Source: Herbaspirillum sp. GW103 (lineage in GTDB: Bacteria > Pseudomonadota > Gammaproteobacteria > Burkholderiales > Burkholderiaceae_D). From it: 64,000 nucleotides of DNA. Positions 44,195 through 55,288 of this stretch are shown piece after piece. Numbering within the stretch: position 1 is the stretch's first letter; each line of letters begins with the position of its first letter. The position numbers were made by a program, and so were the translations under genes. Location of the stretch: NCBI RefSeq assembly GCF_000261365.1, contig NZ_AJVC01000002.1:310001-374000 (forward strand). The letters run 5' to 3'. Below the pieces are notes generated by a model, which saw only the letters and a list, made by a program, of their open reading frames with translations, ran no database searches and had not been told where the DNA came from.

Positions 44195-45139
44195 ATGGAA
44201 TTTTTCCGCATCAAAAAAGACATTCCCTTCATGCGTCATGCTCTGATCTTCAATGCGATCTCGGCACTGACCTTCGTGGCCGCGGTGTTCTTCCTGTTCT
44301 CCAAGGGATTGCACTTCTCCATTGAATTTACCGGTGGCACGGTCATGGAAGTGGCCTACAACAAGCCGGCCGACCTGGAGAAGATCCGCAAGTCCATCGA
44401 AGGACTGGGTTACCGCGATACCCTGGTGCAAAGCTTCGGCACCGCCCAGGACGTGATGATCCGCCTGCCCGCACAGGCCGGCGTGAACGCCAGTCAGCAA
44501 AGCGAGAAGGTCAACGCCGCCCTGCGCGCCGATGATCCGGACGTGCGCCTGCAGCGCGTGGAATTCGTCGGTCCCCAGGTCGGTGACGAACTGGCTCACG
44601 ACGGCCTGCTGGCGCTGGCCATGGTGGTGCTGGGCATCGTGATCTACCTGGCCTTCCGCTTCGAATGGAAGTTCGCGGTGGCGGCGGTGATCGCCAACCT
44701 GCACGACATCGTCATCATCCTGGGCTTCTTCTCCTTCTTCCAGTGGGAGTTCTCGCTCACCGTGCTGGCGGCGATTCTGGCCGTGCTGGGTTACTCGGTC
44801 AATGAATCGGTGGTGGTGTTCGACCGTGTGCGCGAAGCCTTCCGCGACCGTCGTTTCGGCAAGCTGTCCACGCCGGAAGTACTGAACCACGCCATCACCA
44901 GTACCATGTCGCGTACCGTCATCACCCACGGCAGTACTGAAATGATGGTGCTGGCGATGTTCTTCTTCGGTGGCCCGACACTGCACTACTTCGCCCTGGC
45001 GCTGACCATCGGCATCCTGTTCGGTATCTATTCCTCGGTGTTCGTGGCCGCCGCCCTGGCCATGTGGCTGGGGGTGAAGCGCGAAGACCTGATCAAGCCG
45101 GTCAAGGTCAAGGACGAGAACGGCGGCGCGGTGGTCTGA
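44195..45139 (+). CDS. secF: Protein translocase subunit SecF
   Basis: 314 residues. N-terminal span, a periplasmic domain with SIEFTGGTVMEVAYN, then the five-span module with ALAMVVLGIVIYLAFRFEWK, ANLHDIVIILGFFSFFQWEF, VLGYSVNESVVVFDRVRE and STMSRTVITHGSTEMMVL. ATG at 44195 has AAGGA 5 bases upstream; an in-frame GTG lies directly before it. Forms the SecDF complex with the upstream gene. Confidence 0.97.
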   Translation: MEFFRIKKDIPFMRHALIFNAISALTFVAAVFFLFSKGLHFSIEFTGGTVMEVAYNKPADLEKIRKSIEGLGYRDTLVQSFGTAQDVMIRLPAQAGVNASQQSEKVNAALRADDPDVRLQRVEFVGPQVGDELAHDGLLALAMVVLGIVIYLAFRFEWKFAVAAVIANLHDIVIILGFFSFFQWEFSLTVLAAILAVLGYSVNESVVVFDRVREAFRDRRFGKLSTPEVLNHAITSTMSRTVITHGSTEMMVLAMFFFGGPTLHYFALALTIGILFGIYSSVFVAAALAMWLGVKREDLIKPVKVKDENGGAVV

Positions 45140-45161
45140 TTCAAGGATTGTCGTACGACGC

Positions 45162-45197
45162 AAAAAGGGCCGCCGCGTTGACGCTGCGGCCCTTTTT
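45162..45197. terminator. Bidirectional terminator after secF
   Basis: AAAAAGGGCCGC (45162-45173) and GCGGCCCTTTTT (45186-45197) form a 12-base stem with terminal A- and T-runs, ending the yajC-secDF transcript before tcdA. Confidence 0.9.
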
Positions 45198-45253
45198 CAT
45201 GAGAGGCCCTTCCGGAGTGGACAGGTCCGATAACACTGCATTGAAGTTTGAAC

Positions 45254-46111
45254 ATGAGCACATCCATCGATCTGAACGATATCGACCATGAACGCCGCTT
45301 CGGCGGCGTCGCCCGCCTGTATGGCGCCGCCGCCCTGCAACGCTTCCGCCAGGCGCGCGTCTGCGTGGTCGGGGTAGGAGGGGTGGGCTCGTGGATCGTC
45401 GAAGCGCTGGCGCGCAGCGCCATCGGCCACCTGACCCTGATCGACCTGGACAACCTGGCCGAATCCAACGTCAACCGCCAGATCCATGCCTTGACCACCA
45501 CGCTGGGCCAGGCCAAGGTGACAGCGCTGCATGAACGCATCCGCCTGATCAATCCAAGCTGCGTGGTCACCGAGGTGGAGGATTTCGTCGATCCGGAGAA
45601 CGTCGAGCAGATGCTGGGAGGAGGTCGTTTCGATTACGTCATCGATGCCATCGACAACGTGCCGGCCAAGGTGGCCATGATCGCCTGGTGCCGCAGCCAC
45701 GGCATGCCCATGGTGACCATCGGCAGTGCGGGCGGGCAGATCGATCCGACCCGGATTGAAATCCGCGACCTCTGCCGCACCGAGCAGGAACCGCTCTTGG
45801 CCAAGGTGCGCAAGCGTTTGCGGTCACAGCATGGTTTCCCGCGCGGGACCAAGAACAAATTCCACATCGACGCAGTGTTCTCCACCGAACCGCTGCGCTT
45901 TCCGGAACTGGCCGAAGGCGAAGCCTGTGAAGTTCTTCCGGCAGCAGACATGGATGTGGGCGAGGACGCCGCCGACAGCACGCAAGCCGGCGTGACCGGT
46001 CTGAACTGCGCCGGCTTCGGCTCGGCCATGGTGGTTACGGCCACCTTCGGCCTGGTGGCCGCGGCACACGTCTTGAAGAAGCTGGCCGAACAGCCTGCCG
46101 TGCAGCCGTAG
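45254..46111 (+). CDS. tcdA: tRNA threonylcarbamoyladenosine dehydratase (TcdA/CsdL)
   Basis: 285 residues of the E1/ThiF-MoeB fold. Nucleotide loop VCVVGVGGVGSWIVEALARS, then LIDLDNLAESNVNRQIHAL, and DAIDNVPAKVAMIAWCRSHG. TcdA uses ATP to cyclise the t6A37 side chain of tRNA to ct6A. The catalytic cysteine pairs of ubiquitin-E1-like relatives are absent, as expected. A TTG two codons upstream of the chosen ATG is also in frame. It has its own region after the secF terminator. Confidence 0.92.
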   Translation: MSTSIDLNDIDHERRFGGVARLYGAAALQRFRQARVCVVGVGGVGSWIVEALARSAIGHLTLIDLDNLAESNVNRQIHALTTTLGQAKVTALHERIRLINPSCVVTEVEDFVDPENVEQMLGGGRFDYVIDAIDNVPAKVAMIAWCRSHGMPMVTIGSAGGQIDPTRIEIRDLCRTEQEPLLAKVRKRLRSQHGFPRGTKNKFHIDAVFSTEPLRFPELAEGEACEVLPAADMDVGEDAADSTQAGVTGLNCAGFGSAMVVTATFGLVAAAHVLKKLAEQPAVQP

Positions 46112-46131
46112 CGCGGGCAGGGCGCGGGGCG

Positions 46132-47070
46132 TCAGTGCCCGCCGCCCTCATCGACCCGGTGCGCCGACACGCACAGCAAGACGCTCACGCTCACCAGCAC
46201 CATGGCCGCGATCTCCAGCAGCGTCGGCCAGCGCTGTTCCCACAGGAAGCCGTAGAGCAGGGCGAACAAGGTCTCGAACAGGATCATCTGCCCGATCATG
46301 GTCAGCGGCAGCAGGCGGCTGGCCTTGTTCCAGCAGGCATTGCCGAAGAGCGAGGCGAAGATCGCCACCCCGGCCGAGACCGCCACGAAGTGCATCCACT
46401 GATCGCCCGGATGCGGCTGCAGCATCACGGTAAAGGCCGGTACGGCGATGAACAGCGACAGCAGCCCGGTGACCACGCCGATCAGCAGATTCCAATCGTG
46501 TGCAGAAACTTCATGCAGGCGTCCAAGCCAGCGGCTGTTACCCACCGCATAAGTGGTCCAGGAGGCCAATGCGGCCAGGGCGCAGAAGAAACCGATGACA
46601 CTTTCCTTCATATCGCCCCCAGCCGCCCCGGCCAGCGACTGCCAGGCCACGCAGGCAATGCCTGCCAGGCCCAGGGCCAGTGAGGGGGCCAGCTTGCGCA
46701 GCGAGACGGCACCGTGACCACGGCTGCCGATGATGCTCACCGCCACCGGCAGGAAGCCGATCACCAGCGAGGTCATCGCCATGCCGCCCAGTTGCACGGC
46801 ACTGGCCAGGAATACGTAATAGACCACATTGCCCAAGAGGCTCAGCCACACCAGCGCACGCCATTCGGCACGGCCCAGATGGGGCAGCAGTTTTCTGATG
46901 CGCGGGGCGATCAGCAGGGCGGCGAACAGGCCGTAGGCGAGATAACGCCCGGCGGTCAGTTGCCAGGGAGAGAAGGCGCGGGTCAGTTCAGGTGCCAGGA
47001 AGACCAGGCCCCAGGCGGCGCCGGCCAGCGCGCCATAGAAAATGCCTTGCAGAATCGGGTTGGAACGCAT
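46132..47070 (-). CDS. EamA-family (DMT) transporter
   Basis: 312 residues with about ten hydrophobic spans arranged as two EamA repeats (FYGALAGAAWGLVFLAPELT; VIGFFCALAALASWTTYAVG). The second EamA half ends with ETLFALLYGFLWEQRWPTLLE, the typical late EamA pattern. The family exports metabolites or amino acids; the substrate cannot be read. The ATG at 47070 gives the proper N-terminal span. Convergent with tcdA, 20 bases apart. Confidence 0.85.
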   Translation of the reverse strand: MRSNPILQGIFYGALAGAAWGLVFLAPELTRAFSPWQLTAGRYLAYGLFAALLIAPRIRKLLPHLGRAEWRALVWLSLLGNVVYYVFLASAVQLGGMAMTSLVIGFLPVAVSIIGSRGHGAVSLRKLAPSLALGLAGIACVAWQSLAGAAGGDMKESVIGFFCALAALASWTTYAVGNSRWLGRLHEVSAHDWNLLIGVVTGLLSLFIAVPAFTVMLQPHPGDQWMHFVAVSAGVAIFASLFGNACWNKASRLLPLTMIGQMILFETLFALLYGFLWEQRWPTLLEIAAMVLVSVSVLLCVSAHRVDEGGGH

Positions 47071-47221
47071 CGGGATCAACGCCTGCCATGTTGCAAAGGG
47101 AGGCAGTATGCCGCAGCCGCACGGCCAAGGATTGTTGCAGGCTACGGTTTTGTTGCGATCGGGTACGAAAGAAAAACGCCGACACGTGGCCGGCGTCTTT
47201 GCATGCAAACGGTCCAGCCGT

Positions 47222-47782
47222 TCAGACCACGGAGCCGAACAGTCCTGCACCGATAAAGGCCAGCGCCACCACGCCGATACCCATGGACAGATAGGCCAGT
47301 ACCGCCACCCCCGTGATGATGGTGGCCGAGGCCAGCACGATGGCCACTTGCAGCATGCCGGCGGCCATTTCCATCTTCTCGTATTTCTCCATGTAGGCAT
47401 GCGCCTCGTGTTCGGCTTCGCGCGCCTTGTGGGACAGCTCCTTCTTGCCTTCACCGCTCTTCTCGTCACTGTCGTAATGGGCGATGGCGTCGTCGAGCTT
47501 GGCTACGGCCGCATTGATGCGCTCATCCTTGGGATTGCCCAGCAGCGTGAGCTGCTGCCTGGCCAGTTGCGCCGCATTGCCACGGACCGACTTGGCCTGG
47601 AAGAAAGACCACAGGTTGGCCGCCTCCTGGTGTTTCAGGATGACCTCGGTCTGGTAAGACTTGGAGAGGGTTTCGGTAACGGCCAGCACCAACGCCAGGA
47701 TGGCGATGAGCAGGGCCAGCTTCTTGTTGCCGGAGGCATGGGCGTGCTCGGCGTGTTCCAGGTTTTCGGTGGCTTCCGTCAT
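47222..47782 (-). CDS. DUF4337-family membrane protein
   Basis: 186 residues. One N-terminal span (KLALLIAILALVLAVTETL), a central helical region with charged residues, and two C-terminal spans (AAGMLQVAIVLASATIITGV and VLAYLSMGIGVVALAFIGAG). WSFFQAKSVRGNAAQLARQQ is the DUF4337 signature region. No function is known for the family. It is preceded by a long non-coding gap and is monocistronic. Confidence 0.82.
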   Translation of the reverse strand: MTEATENLEHAEHAHASGNKKLALLIAILALVLAVTETLSKSYQTEVILKHQEAANLWSFFQAKSVRGNAAQLARQQLTLLGNPKDERINAAVAKLDDAIAHYDSDEKSGEGKKELSHKAREAEHEAHAYMEKYEKMEMAAGMLQVAIVLASATIITGVAVLAYLSMGIGVVALAFIGAGLFGSVV

Positions 47783-50610
<2,828 letters not shown>

Positions 50611-50611
<1 letters not shown>

Positions 50612-50650
50612 GCAATCAAGCAATCAAGCAATCAAGCAGTGAAGCGATGA
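50611..50650 (+). repeat. Five 8-base tandem repeats at the katG stop codon
   Basis: Three exact AGCAATCA units followed by two diverged ones (AGCAGTGA, AGCGATGA), starting at the last base of the katG stop codon. A small slippage-type array with no coding consequence. Confidence 0.85.
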
Positions 50651-50653
50651 GGG

Positions 50654-50682
50654 ACGGCGGGCCGCAAGGCTCGCCGTTTTTC
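50654..50682 (+). terminator. Intrinsic terminator of katG
   Basis: ACGGCGGGCC (50654-50663), loop GCAA, GGCTCGCCGT (50668-50677) with one G-U pair, then a T-tract. Confidence 0.88.
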
Positions 50683-50772
50683 TTTGCGTATTCGCATGTC
50701 ATGGAGATGTCATGGAGTGCGCCGTTGCAGCGTCTATAGTGGCGTTCGGACTTTTCTTCACCTGCGAGGCGC

Positions 50773-51366
50773 ATGATGGCTCTGAGCCTGGACGACATCG
50801 CCGTGCTGTTCACGCGGCACGGTCACACCCAATACACCGGCGAGCCGGTCACGCAACTGGAGCATGCGTTGCAATCAGCGTGGCTGGCAGAGCAGGAGGG
50901 CGCGGCCCCCAGCCTGATCGTGGCAAGTCTCCTGCACGATCTCGGCCATCTGCTGGAAGACCTGGGCCAGACGCCTACCCTGGCCGGTATCGATGACCTG
51001 CACCAGTACCGCGTGCTGCCCTTCCTGCGCGGCCTGTTCGATGACGCCGTGCTGGTCCCCATCGCGCTGCATGTGGATGCCAAGCGCTACCTGTGCGCCA
51101 CCGATCCGGATTACTTCGCGCAGCTCTCCGCCGATTCGGTGCGCAGCCTGCAATTGCAGGGCGGGATCTTCGATGTGGAACAGGCTGCGGCGTTCATTGA
51201 CCGGCCCTATGCAGAGGAGGCGGTCAGGTTGCGGCGCTGGGATGATCGCGCCAAGACGGCAGGGTTGACTACGCCCGATTACGCCCACTTTGCCGGCTAC
51301 TTCAGCCAGTGCCTGCGGGCCTCGGCCAAGAGCGGCCGCCCTCAGGACAGGCAAGCCTTCCGATAG
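50773..51366 (+). CDS. HD-domain mixed-valence di-iron oxygenase-like protein (PhnZ-like)
   Basis: 197 residues. HD metal ligands: His30 in QLEHALQSAWLAEQ, His-Asp in ASLLHDLGHLLEDLG, and a later HVDAKRYLC. The loop QYTGEPV gives Tyr21 and Glu24, the same Tyr-x-x-Glu spacing as the substrate-binding Tyr24/Glu27 of PhnZ, and the Lys of DAKRYL matches PhnZ's phosphonate-binding Lys region. PhnZ and TmpB cleave hydroxy-aminophosphonates to phosphate; this family is commonly named phosphonate-degradation HD protein. Unusually there is no phnY/tmpA hydroxylase beside it. The 3' end overlaps the convergent AraC gene by 25 bases. Confidence 0.78.
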   Translation: MMALSLDDIAVLFTRHGHTQYTGEPVTQLEHALQSAWLAEQEGAAPSLIVASLLHDLGHLLEDLGQTPTLAGIDDLHQYRVLPFLRGLFDDAVLVPIALHVDAKRYLCATDPDYFAQLSADSVRSLQLQGGIFDVEQAAAFIDRPYAEEAVRLRRWDDRAKTAGLTTPDYAHFAGYFSQCLRASAKSGRPQDRQAFR

Positions 51367-52109
51367 GCCGACGGGGTGGTGCCGCGCAGCTTGCGCAGCG
51401 CATGGGTCATGGCGCTCTGATCGCCATAGCCGCAGCGCTGGGCAATCAGGGCCAGCGGCAGGCTGCTCGTGCGCAGCAGCTGGCAAGCCCGGGCTACCCG
51501 CACTTCGGCCAGCCAGGCGCGCGGCGAGGTGTGCAGTTGAGCACGAAACCATTCATGCAGGCGGCTCGGCGAGATCGCCGCCAGCTCGGCCATCTGTGCC
51601 ACCGTCCACGGATGTTCTGCCCGCGCCTCCACGCGCGCCAGCATCAGGTGCAGCCGCGAGAGCGTGCGGGGTGGCTGCTGCGTGAGCGTATCCAGCAGCA
51701 AAGGCACCCAATGCTGCAGCACCGTGTCGGCCGGGCGCGTATGTGCCAGCGTGACGGCCATGAATTCCACCAGCCTTCCCGCTGCCGCCGACAAGGGCAG
51801 GAAAGGGCGTTGCGCCAGCACCTCCAGTTGCAGGCTGCTGACCGTGGCCGGGGCCAGGTCCAGCACCAGCGAACGATTCTCACCGCCCGCACGGGTGGCA
51901 TGGCGGGCTCCGGGCTCGACGAAGGCGGCCGTGGCGGTATCGGCCAGACCTTCGCGGCCGGCGATGTCCATCGCCAGGCGGCCCGCCAGCGGGAGCACCA
52001 GTTGTGCAAAATCATGCCGGTGCGCCAGCGATTCGTCGCGATAGCTGCGCAGATGCAGCTGCGCCAGGGAGGCGGCAGTGTCAGCAGGCGGCAGAGAGGG
52101 CTGGGTCAT
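51342..52109 (-). CDS. AraC-family transcriptional regulator
   Basis: 255 residues from the ATG at 52109 (a further in-frame ATG lies at 52139). The N-terminal part has a cupin-like sensor (HRHDFAQLVLPLAGRLAMDI), and the C-terminal two helix-turn-helix motifs (MAELAAISPSRLHEWFRAQL and LIAQRCGYGDQSAMTHALRK, followed by GTTPSAYRK). A probable activator; the closest candidate target is the convergent PhnZ-like gene or its own promoter. No ligand can be inferred. Confidence 0.88.
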   Translation of the reverse strand: MTQPSLPPADTAASLAQLHLRSYRDESLAHRHDFAQLVLPLAGRLAMDIAGREGLADTATAAFVEPGARHATRAGGENRSLVLDLAPATVSSLQLEVLAQRPFLPLSAAAGRLVEFMAVTLAHTRPADTVLQHWVPLLLDTLTQQPPRTLSRLHLMLARVEARAEHPWTVAQMAELAAISPSRLHEWFRAQLHTSPRAWLAEVRVARACQLLRTSSLPLALIAQRCGYGDQSAMTHALRKLRGTTPSAYRKACLS

Positions 52110-52241
52110 GGTGCGGACGAGGACGGGCAATGCTCGCATGATAGCGGACTTCGATAGCCGGATTTACGCTATTGCTTTCATATGGCATCGGTGTGAGCTG
52201 AATAGATTTGCCTGACATCCGTGTTTGCGGGCAGCAAGAAA

Positions 52242-52270
52242 AAGCCGCCGGGCAGGTGCGACGGCGGCTT
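52242..52270 (-). terminator. Intrinsic terminator of bdhA
   Basis: On the minus strand AAGCCGCCG...CGGCGGCTTTTT: arms at 52262-52270 and 52242-52250 with a T-tract formed by the A-run at 52239-52243. Confidence 0.85.
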
Positions 52271-52297
52271 CGAGAGGGGCGTCAGGGCAGGTGAACT

Positions 52298-53080
52298 TTA
52301 CTGCATATGCCAGCCATGACTGACCACCACGGACTGGCCGGTCAGGGCATTGGTCGGGAAGGCCGCCAGGAACACGGCGGTCTGGGCCACGTCCTGGGTG
52401 GTGGTGAATTCGCCGTCCACGGTGTCTTTCAGCATGATCTTCTTGATGACTTCCTCTTCGCTGATGCCGAATTCCTTGGCCTGCTCGGGGATCTGCTTTT
52501 CCACCAGCGGGGTACGTACGAAGCCGGGGCAGATCACGTTGCTGCGGATCTTGTCCTTGGCGCCTTCCTTGGCCACCGTCTTGGCCAGGCCCAGCAGGCC
52601 GTGCTTGGCGGTGACGTAGGGTGCTTTCAGCGGCGAGGCCAGGTGCGAGTGCACCGAGCCCATGTAGATGATGGAGCCGCCACGGCCCTGCTTGATCATG
52701 GCCTTCATGGCCGCGCGCGTGGTCAGGAAGGCGCCATCGAGGTGGATCGCCAGCATCTTGCGCCAGTTCTCCAGCGACAGTTCGGTCACCGGGCTGATGA
52801 TCTGGATGCCGGCATTGCTGATCATGATGTCCAGTCCGCCATAGGTGTTCACGGCATCGGCCACGCCCTTGTCGACCTGGGTTTCATCGGTCACGTTCAT
52901 GGCCACGGCCATGGCGGTGCCGCCATTCTTGACGATCTCTTCAGCCGTGGCCTTGGCCGCTTCCAGGGCCAGGTCGGCGATGACCACCTTGGCGCCCTGC
53001 TTGGCGTATTCGAGCGCGATTTCCTTGCCGATGCCGCTGGCCGAACCGGTAATGAGAGCGACTTTATCCTTGAGTAGCAT
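52298..53080 (-). CDS. bdhA: D-3-hydroxybutyrate dehydrogenase
   Basis: 260-residue SDR. NAD motif [27 protein letters not shown], catalytic [10 protein letters not shown] with Ser and [11 protein letters not shown] with Tyr-Lys, and the characteristic substrate loop [20 protein letters not shown], then [13 protein letters not shown] at the C-terminus, which is typical of 3-hydroxybutyrate dehydrogenases. Oxidises D-3-hydroxybutyrate to acetoacetate, linking polyhydroxybutyrate breakdown to acetyl-CoA. Confidence 0.94.
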   Translation of the reverse strand: MLLKDKVALITGSASGIGKEIALEYAKQGAKVVIADLALEAAKATAEEIVKNGGTAMAVAMNVTDETQVDKGVADAVNTYGGLDIMISNAGIQIISPVTELSLENWRKMLAIHLDGAFLTTRAAMKAMIKQGRGGSIIYMGSVHSHLASPLKAPYVTAKHGLLGLAKTVAKEGAKDKIRSNVICPGFVRTPLVEKQIPEQAKEFGISEEEVIKKIMLKDTVDGEFTTTQDVAQTAVFLAAFPTNALTGQSVVVSHGWHMQ

Positions 53081-53578
53081 GATCTTCCTTTATGTTTCGA
53101 GTTGACGGACATTGCAAAGCTCGGCCGCCACGACTGCCCGCGCTGCTGCGCTCGACACTGCATGGCGGCCATCAATCCCTGGTTTCGATGAACTGCGCAT
53201 CGAAAGATTCCACGGGTGCCGAATCGTCCTTGCACCCGTTTTCCTTGCCCTCGCGCGTACGCCTGCTCCCGACAGGGAGGTCTCCCGGCGCCGCTTTGTC
53301 ATGCCATTGTAACGCCGGGCAGCTTCTTGTTGCTGCACCGCCAAAAGAGCCGCAAAGGTCATGTGCGTGAAACATTCGCTGGTTAGTCTGTGCAGCGTTA
53401 TCCCGGGGACATCGGCTGTTTCTCGAAAATTATCAATCAATTCTTCGTCTTCATTCGAGACAGCCGCAATTCTGAGGGGGATACCGGAAGCAGGTCGGTC
53501 GAGCTCGCTTATGTTGTTTGGCTGACCTGGCTGAAGTCTTCCAAGGTCTCCTTCAAACATCACCACAAAGGACAATGC
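53081..53578. other. Divergent region between bdhA and the lipid operon
   Basis: 498 bases with no supported gene; short plus-strand frames here show no family pattern. It contains the inverted repeat at 53183-53205 and an AT-rich patch (about 53425-53445) that may serve as promoter for the downstream operon. The ribosome-binding site AAAGGA is just before 53579. Confidence 0.5.
53183..53205. promoter_or_regulatory. Perfect inverted repeat upstream of bdhA
   Basis: TTTCGATG (53183-53190) and CATCGAAA (53198-53205) with a 7-base centre, about 105 bases upstream of bdhA. Candidate operator; no T-tract. Confidence 0.4.
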
Positions 53579-54346
53579 ATGAGACTGCTTACCATTCCTG
53601 CCGATGCCAATCCGAGTTTTGCCAAGCTCAATCTGAGCCTGGCGAGCACCCCGGAAGAAGTGCGCGAAGTACAGCGCCTGCGCTACAAGGTCTTCATCGA
53701 AGCGATGAACCTGTCGGCCCTGGCCAACCCGGAAGGCCTGGACAAGGATGAGTTCGACGACTACTGCGATCACCTGATCGTGCGCGACAGCAAGACCCTT
53801 TCGGTGGTCGGCACCTATCGCGTGTTGAGCCCGCACGGTGCGCGCCGCATGGGCAAGTTCTACTCGGAACAGGAATTCGATCTCTCGCGCCTGGACAACA
53901 TCCGCGGCGTCATCGCCGAAGCCGGCCGTGCCTGCATCCACCCGGACTACCGCAGCGGCGGCGTCATCATGATGCTGTGGGCGGGTCTTGCTGCCTACAT
54001 GCGCAAGGAACGCTGCGAATACCTGATGGGTTGCGCCAGCGTGAGCCTGGCCGATGGTGGCCACAATGCTGCTGCGCTCTACCACGCTTTCCGCGAGAAG
54101 AACCTGGCCCCGCCGGACTATCGCGTCACGCCGCTGTTGCCCTTCCCGCTGGAAGACCGCCAGGCCGGCGTCGAACCGCAGATCCCGCCGCTGCTGCGCG
54201 GCTACCTGCGCAGCGGTGCCTGGGTGTGCGGCGAACCGGCCTGGGATCCTGATTTCCACTCGGCCGATTTCTTCCTGCTGCTGCCGCTCTCCAAGCTCGA
54301 CAGCCGCTATGCCCGCCACTACCTCAAGGATTCGAGGACCGCATGA
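53579..54346 (+). CDS. GNAT-type N-acyltransferase, OlsB-like
   Basis: 255 residues. Resembles the OlsB/'putative hemolysin' acyltransferase family: REVQRLRYKVFIEAM at the N-terminus, VVGTYRVLSP, and the core motif VIAEAGRACIHPDYRSGGVI. OlsB transfers a 3-hydroxyacyl chain from acyl carrier protein to ornithine, the first step of ornithine lipid synthesis. The ATG at 53579 has AAAGGA upstream. The next two genes encode an LpxH-like phosphatase and a GT4 glycosyltransferase, so the acylated product may be a different or further glycosylated lipid. No OlsA is in the window. Confidence 0.72.
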   Translation: MRLLTIPADANPSFAKLNLSLASTPEEVREVQRLRYKVFIEAMNLSALANPEGLDKDEFDDYCDHLIVRDSKTLSVVGTYRVLSPHGARRMGKFYSEQEFDLSRLDNIRGVIAEAGRACIHPDYRSGGVIMMLWAGLAAYMRKERCEYLMGCASVSLADGGHNAAALYHAFREKNLAPPDYRVTPLLPFPLEDRQAGVEPQIPPLLRGYLRSGAWVCGEPAWDPDFHSADFFLLLPLSKLDSRYARHYLKDSRTA

Positions 54347-55233
54347 AGCCACGCGAACAGTTCATGGAAAAAGCCCAGGGGCTGTTCGCCGACCTGGGTC
54401 CCGACCAAGACGCCGGTGATGACGAAGCCAAGCGCGATCCGCTGCGCTTTCGCACCATCTGGATTTCCGACATCCACCTGGGCACCACCGGCTGCCAGGC
54501 CGAGCGCCTGCTGGAATTCCTGCGTGCCACCGAGTCCGAGACGCTCTATCTGGTGGGTGACATCATCGACGGCTGGCAGTTGAAGCGTCGCTGGTACTGG
54601 GACCAGTCCCACAACAACGTGGTGCAGACCGTGTTGAAGAAAGCCAAGAAGGGCACCAATGTCATCTTCGTGCCCGGCAACCACGACGAAGTGATCCGTC
54701 AGTTCATCGACCTCGATTTCGGCGGCATCAAGATCCGCGACGAACTGGTGCACGTGACCGCCGAAGGCAAGCGCATGCTGGTGCTGCACGGCGACCGCTT
54801 CGATGGCGTGATCGCCTGCGCCAAGTGGCTGGCCTATGTGGGCGACAGCCTCTACACCATGATCCTCAAGTTCAACCAGTGGTTCAACAGCTGGCGTGCC
54901 CGTGCCGGGCTGCCGTACTGGTCGCTCTCGCAGTACCTCAAATCCAAGGTCAAGAATGCGGTGAACTACATCACCTCCTTCGAAGATGCACTGGCCGACG
55001 AGGCCAAGAAGAAGGGACTGGATGGCGTCATCTGCGGCCACATCCACAAGCCCGAGATCCGCGACATCGGCGGTGTGGTCTACTGCAACGATGGTGACTG
55101 GGTGGAGAGCCTGTCGGCCCTGGTGGAAGAGCCGAACGGCGAACTGCGTCTGGTGACCTGGCAGGAAATCATGCAGAAGAAACGCGCCGGCAAGGAAGCG
55201 CGCCAGGCCGCACGCGAACTGGCCACCGCCTGA
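54343..55233 (+). CDS. Calcineurin-like metallophosphoesterase, UDP-2,3-diacylglucosamine diphosphatase family
   Basis: 296 residues. The di-metal signature is complete: WISDIHLGTTGCQAE, LYLVGDIIDGWQLK, VIFVPGNHDEVI, LVLHGDRFDG and VICGHIHKPEIR. Closest in pattern to LpxH-like UDP-diacylglucosamine hydrolases, but larger, with a central insertion (FNQWFNSWRARAGLPYWS). Overlaps the acyltransferase by ATGA, so translation is coupled. It may be a lipid pyrophosphatase specific to this operon rather than the essential LpxH of lipid A synthesis. Confidence 0.85.
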   Translation: MKPREQFMEKAQGLFADLGPDQDAGDDEAKRDPLRFRTIWISDIHLGTTGCQAERLLEFLRATESETLYLVGDIIDGWQLKRRWYWDQSHNNVVQTVLKKAKKGTNVIFVPGNHDEVIRQFIDLDFGGIKIRDELVHVTAEGKRMLVLHGDRFDGVIACAKWLAYVGDSLYTMILKFNQWFNSWRARAGLPYWSLSQYLKSKVKNAVNYITSFEDALADEAKKKGLDGVICGHIHKPEIRDIGGVVYCNDGDWVESLSALVEEPNGELRLVTWQEIMQKKRAGKEARQAARELATA

Positions 55234-55261
55234 GGTTGGTCGGTTCATCGCGAATCATATC

Positions 55262-55288
55262 GTTTATATTGTTTATATAGTTTATGCG
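55262..55288 (+). repeat. Three 9-base repeats across the glycosyltransferase start
   Basis: GTTTATATT, GTTTATATA and GTTTATGCG in tandem (55262-55288). The third unit contains the start codon of the following gene, and no ribosome-binding site is present. Confidence 0.75.

Noticed and set aside
53092-53370. 92-codon open frame after bdhA
   Set aside because: Pro/Arg/Ser-rich composition typical of a non-coding GC-rich frame, and it contains the bdhA upstream palindrome.
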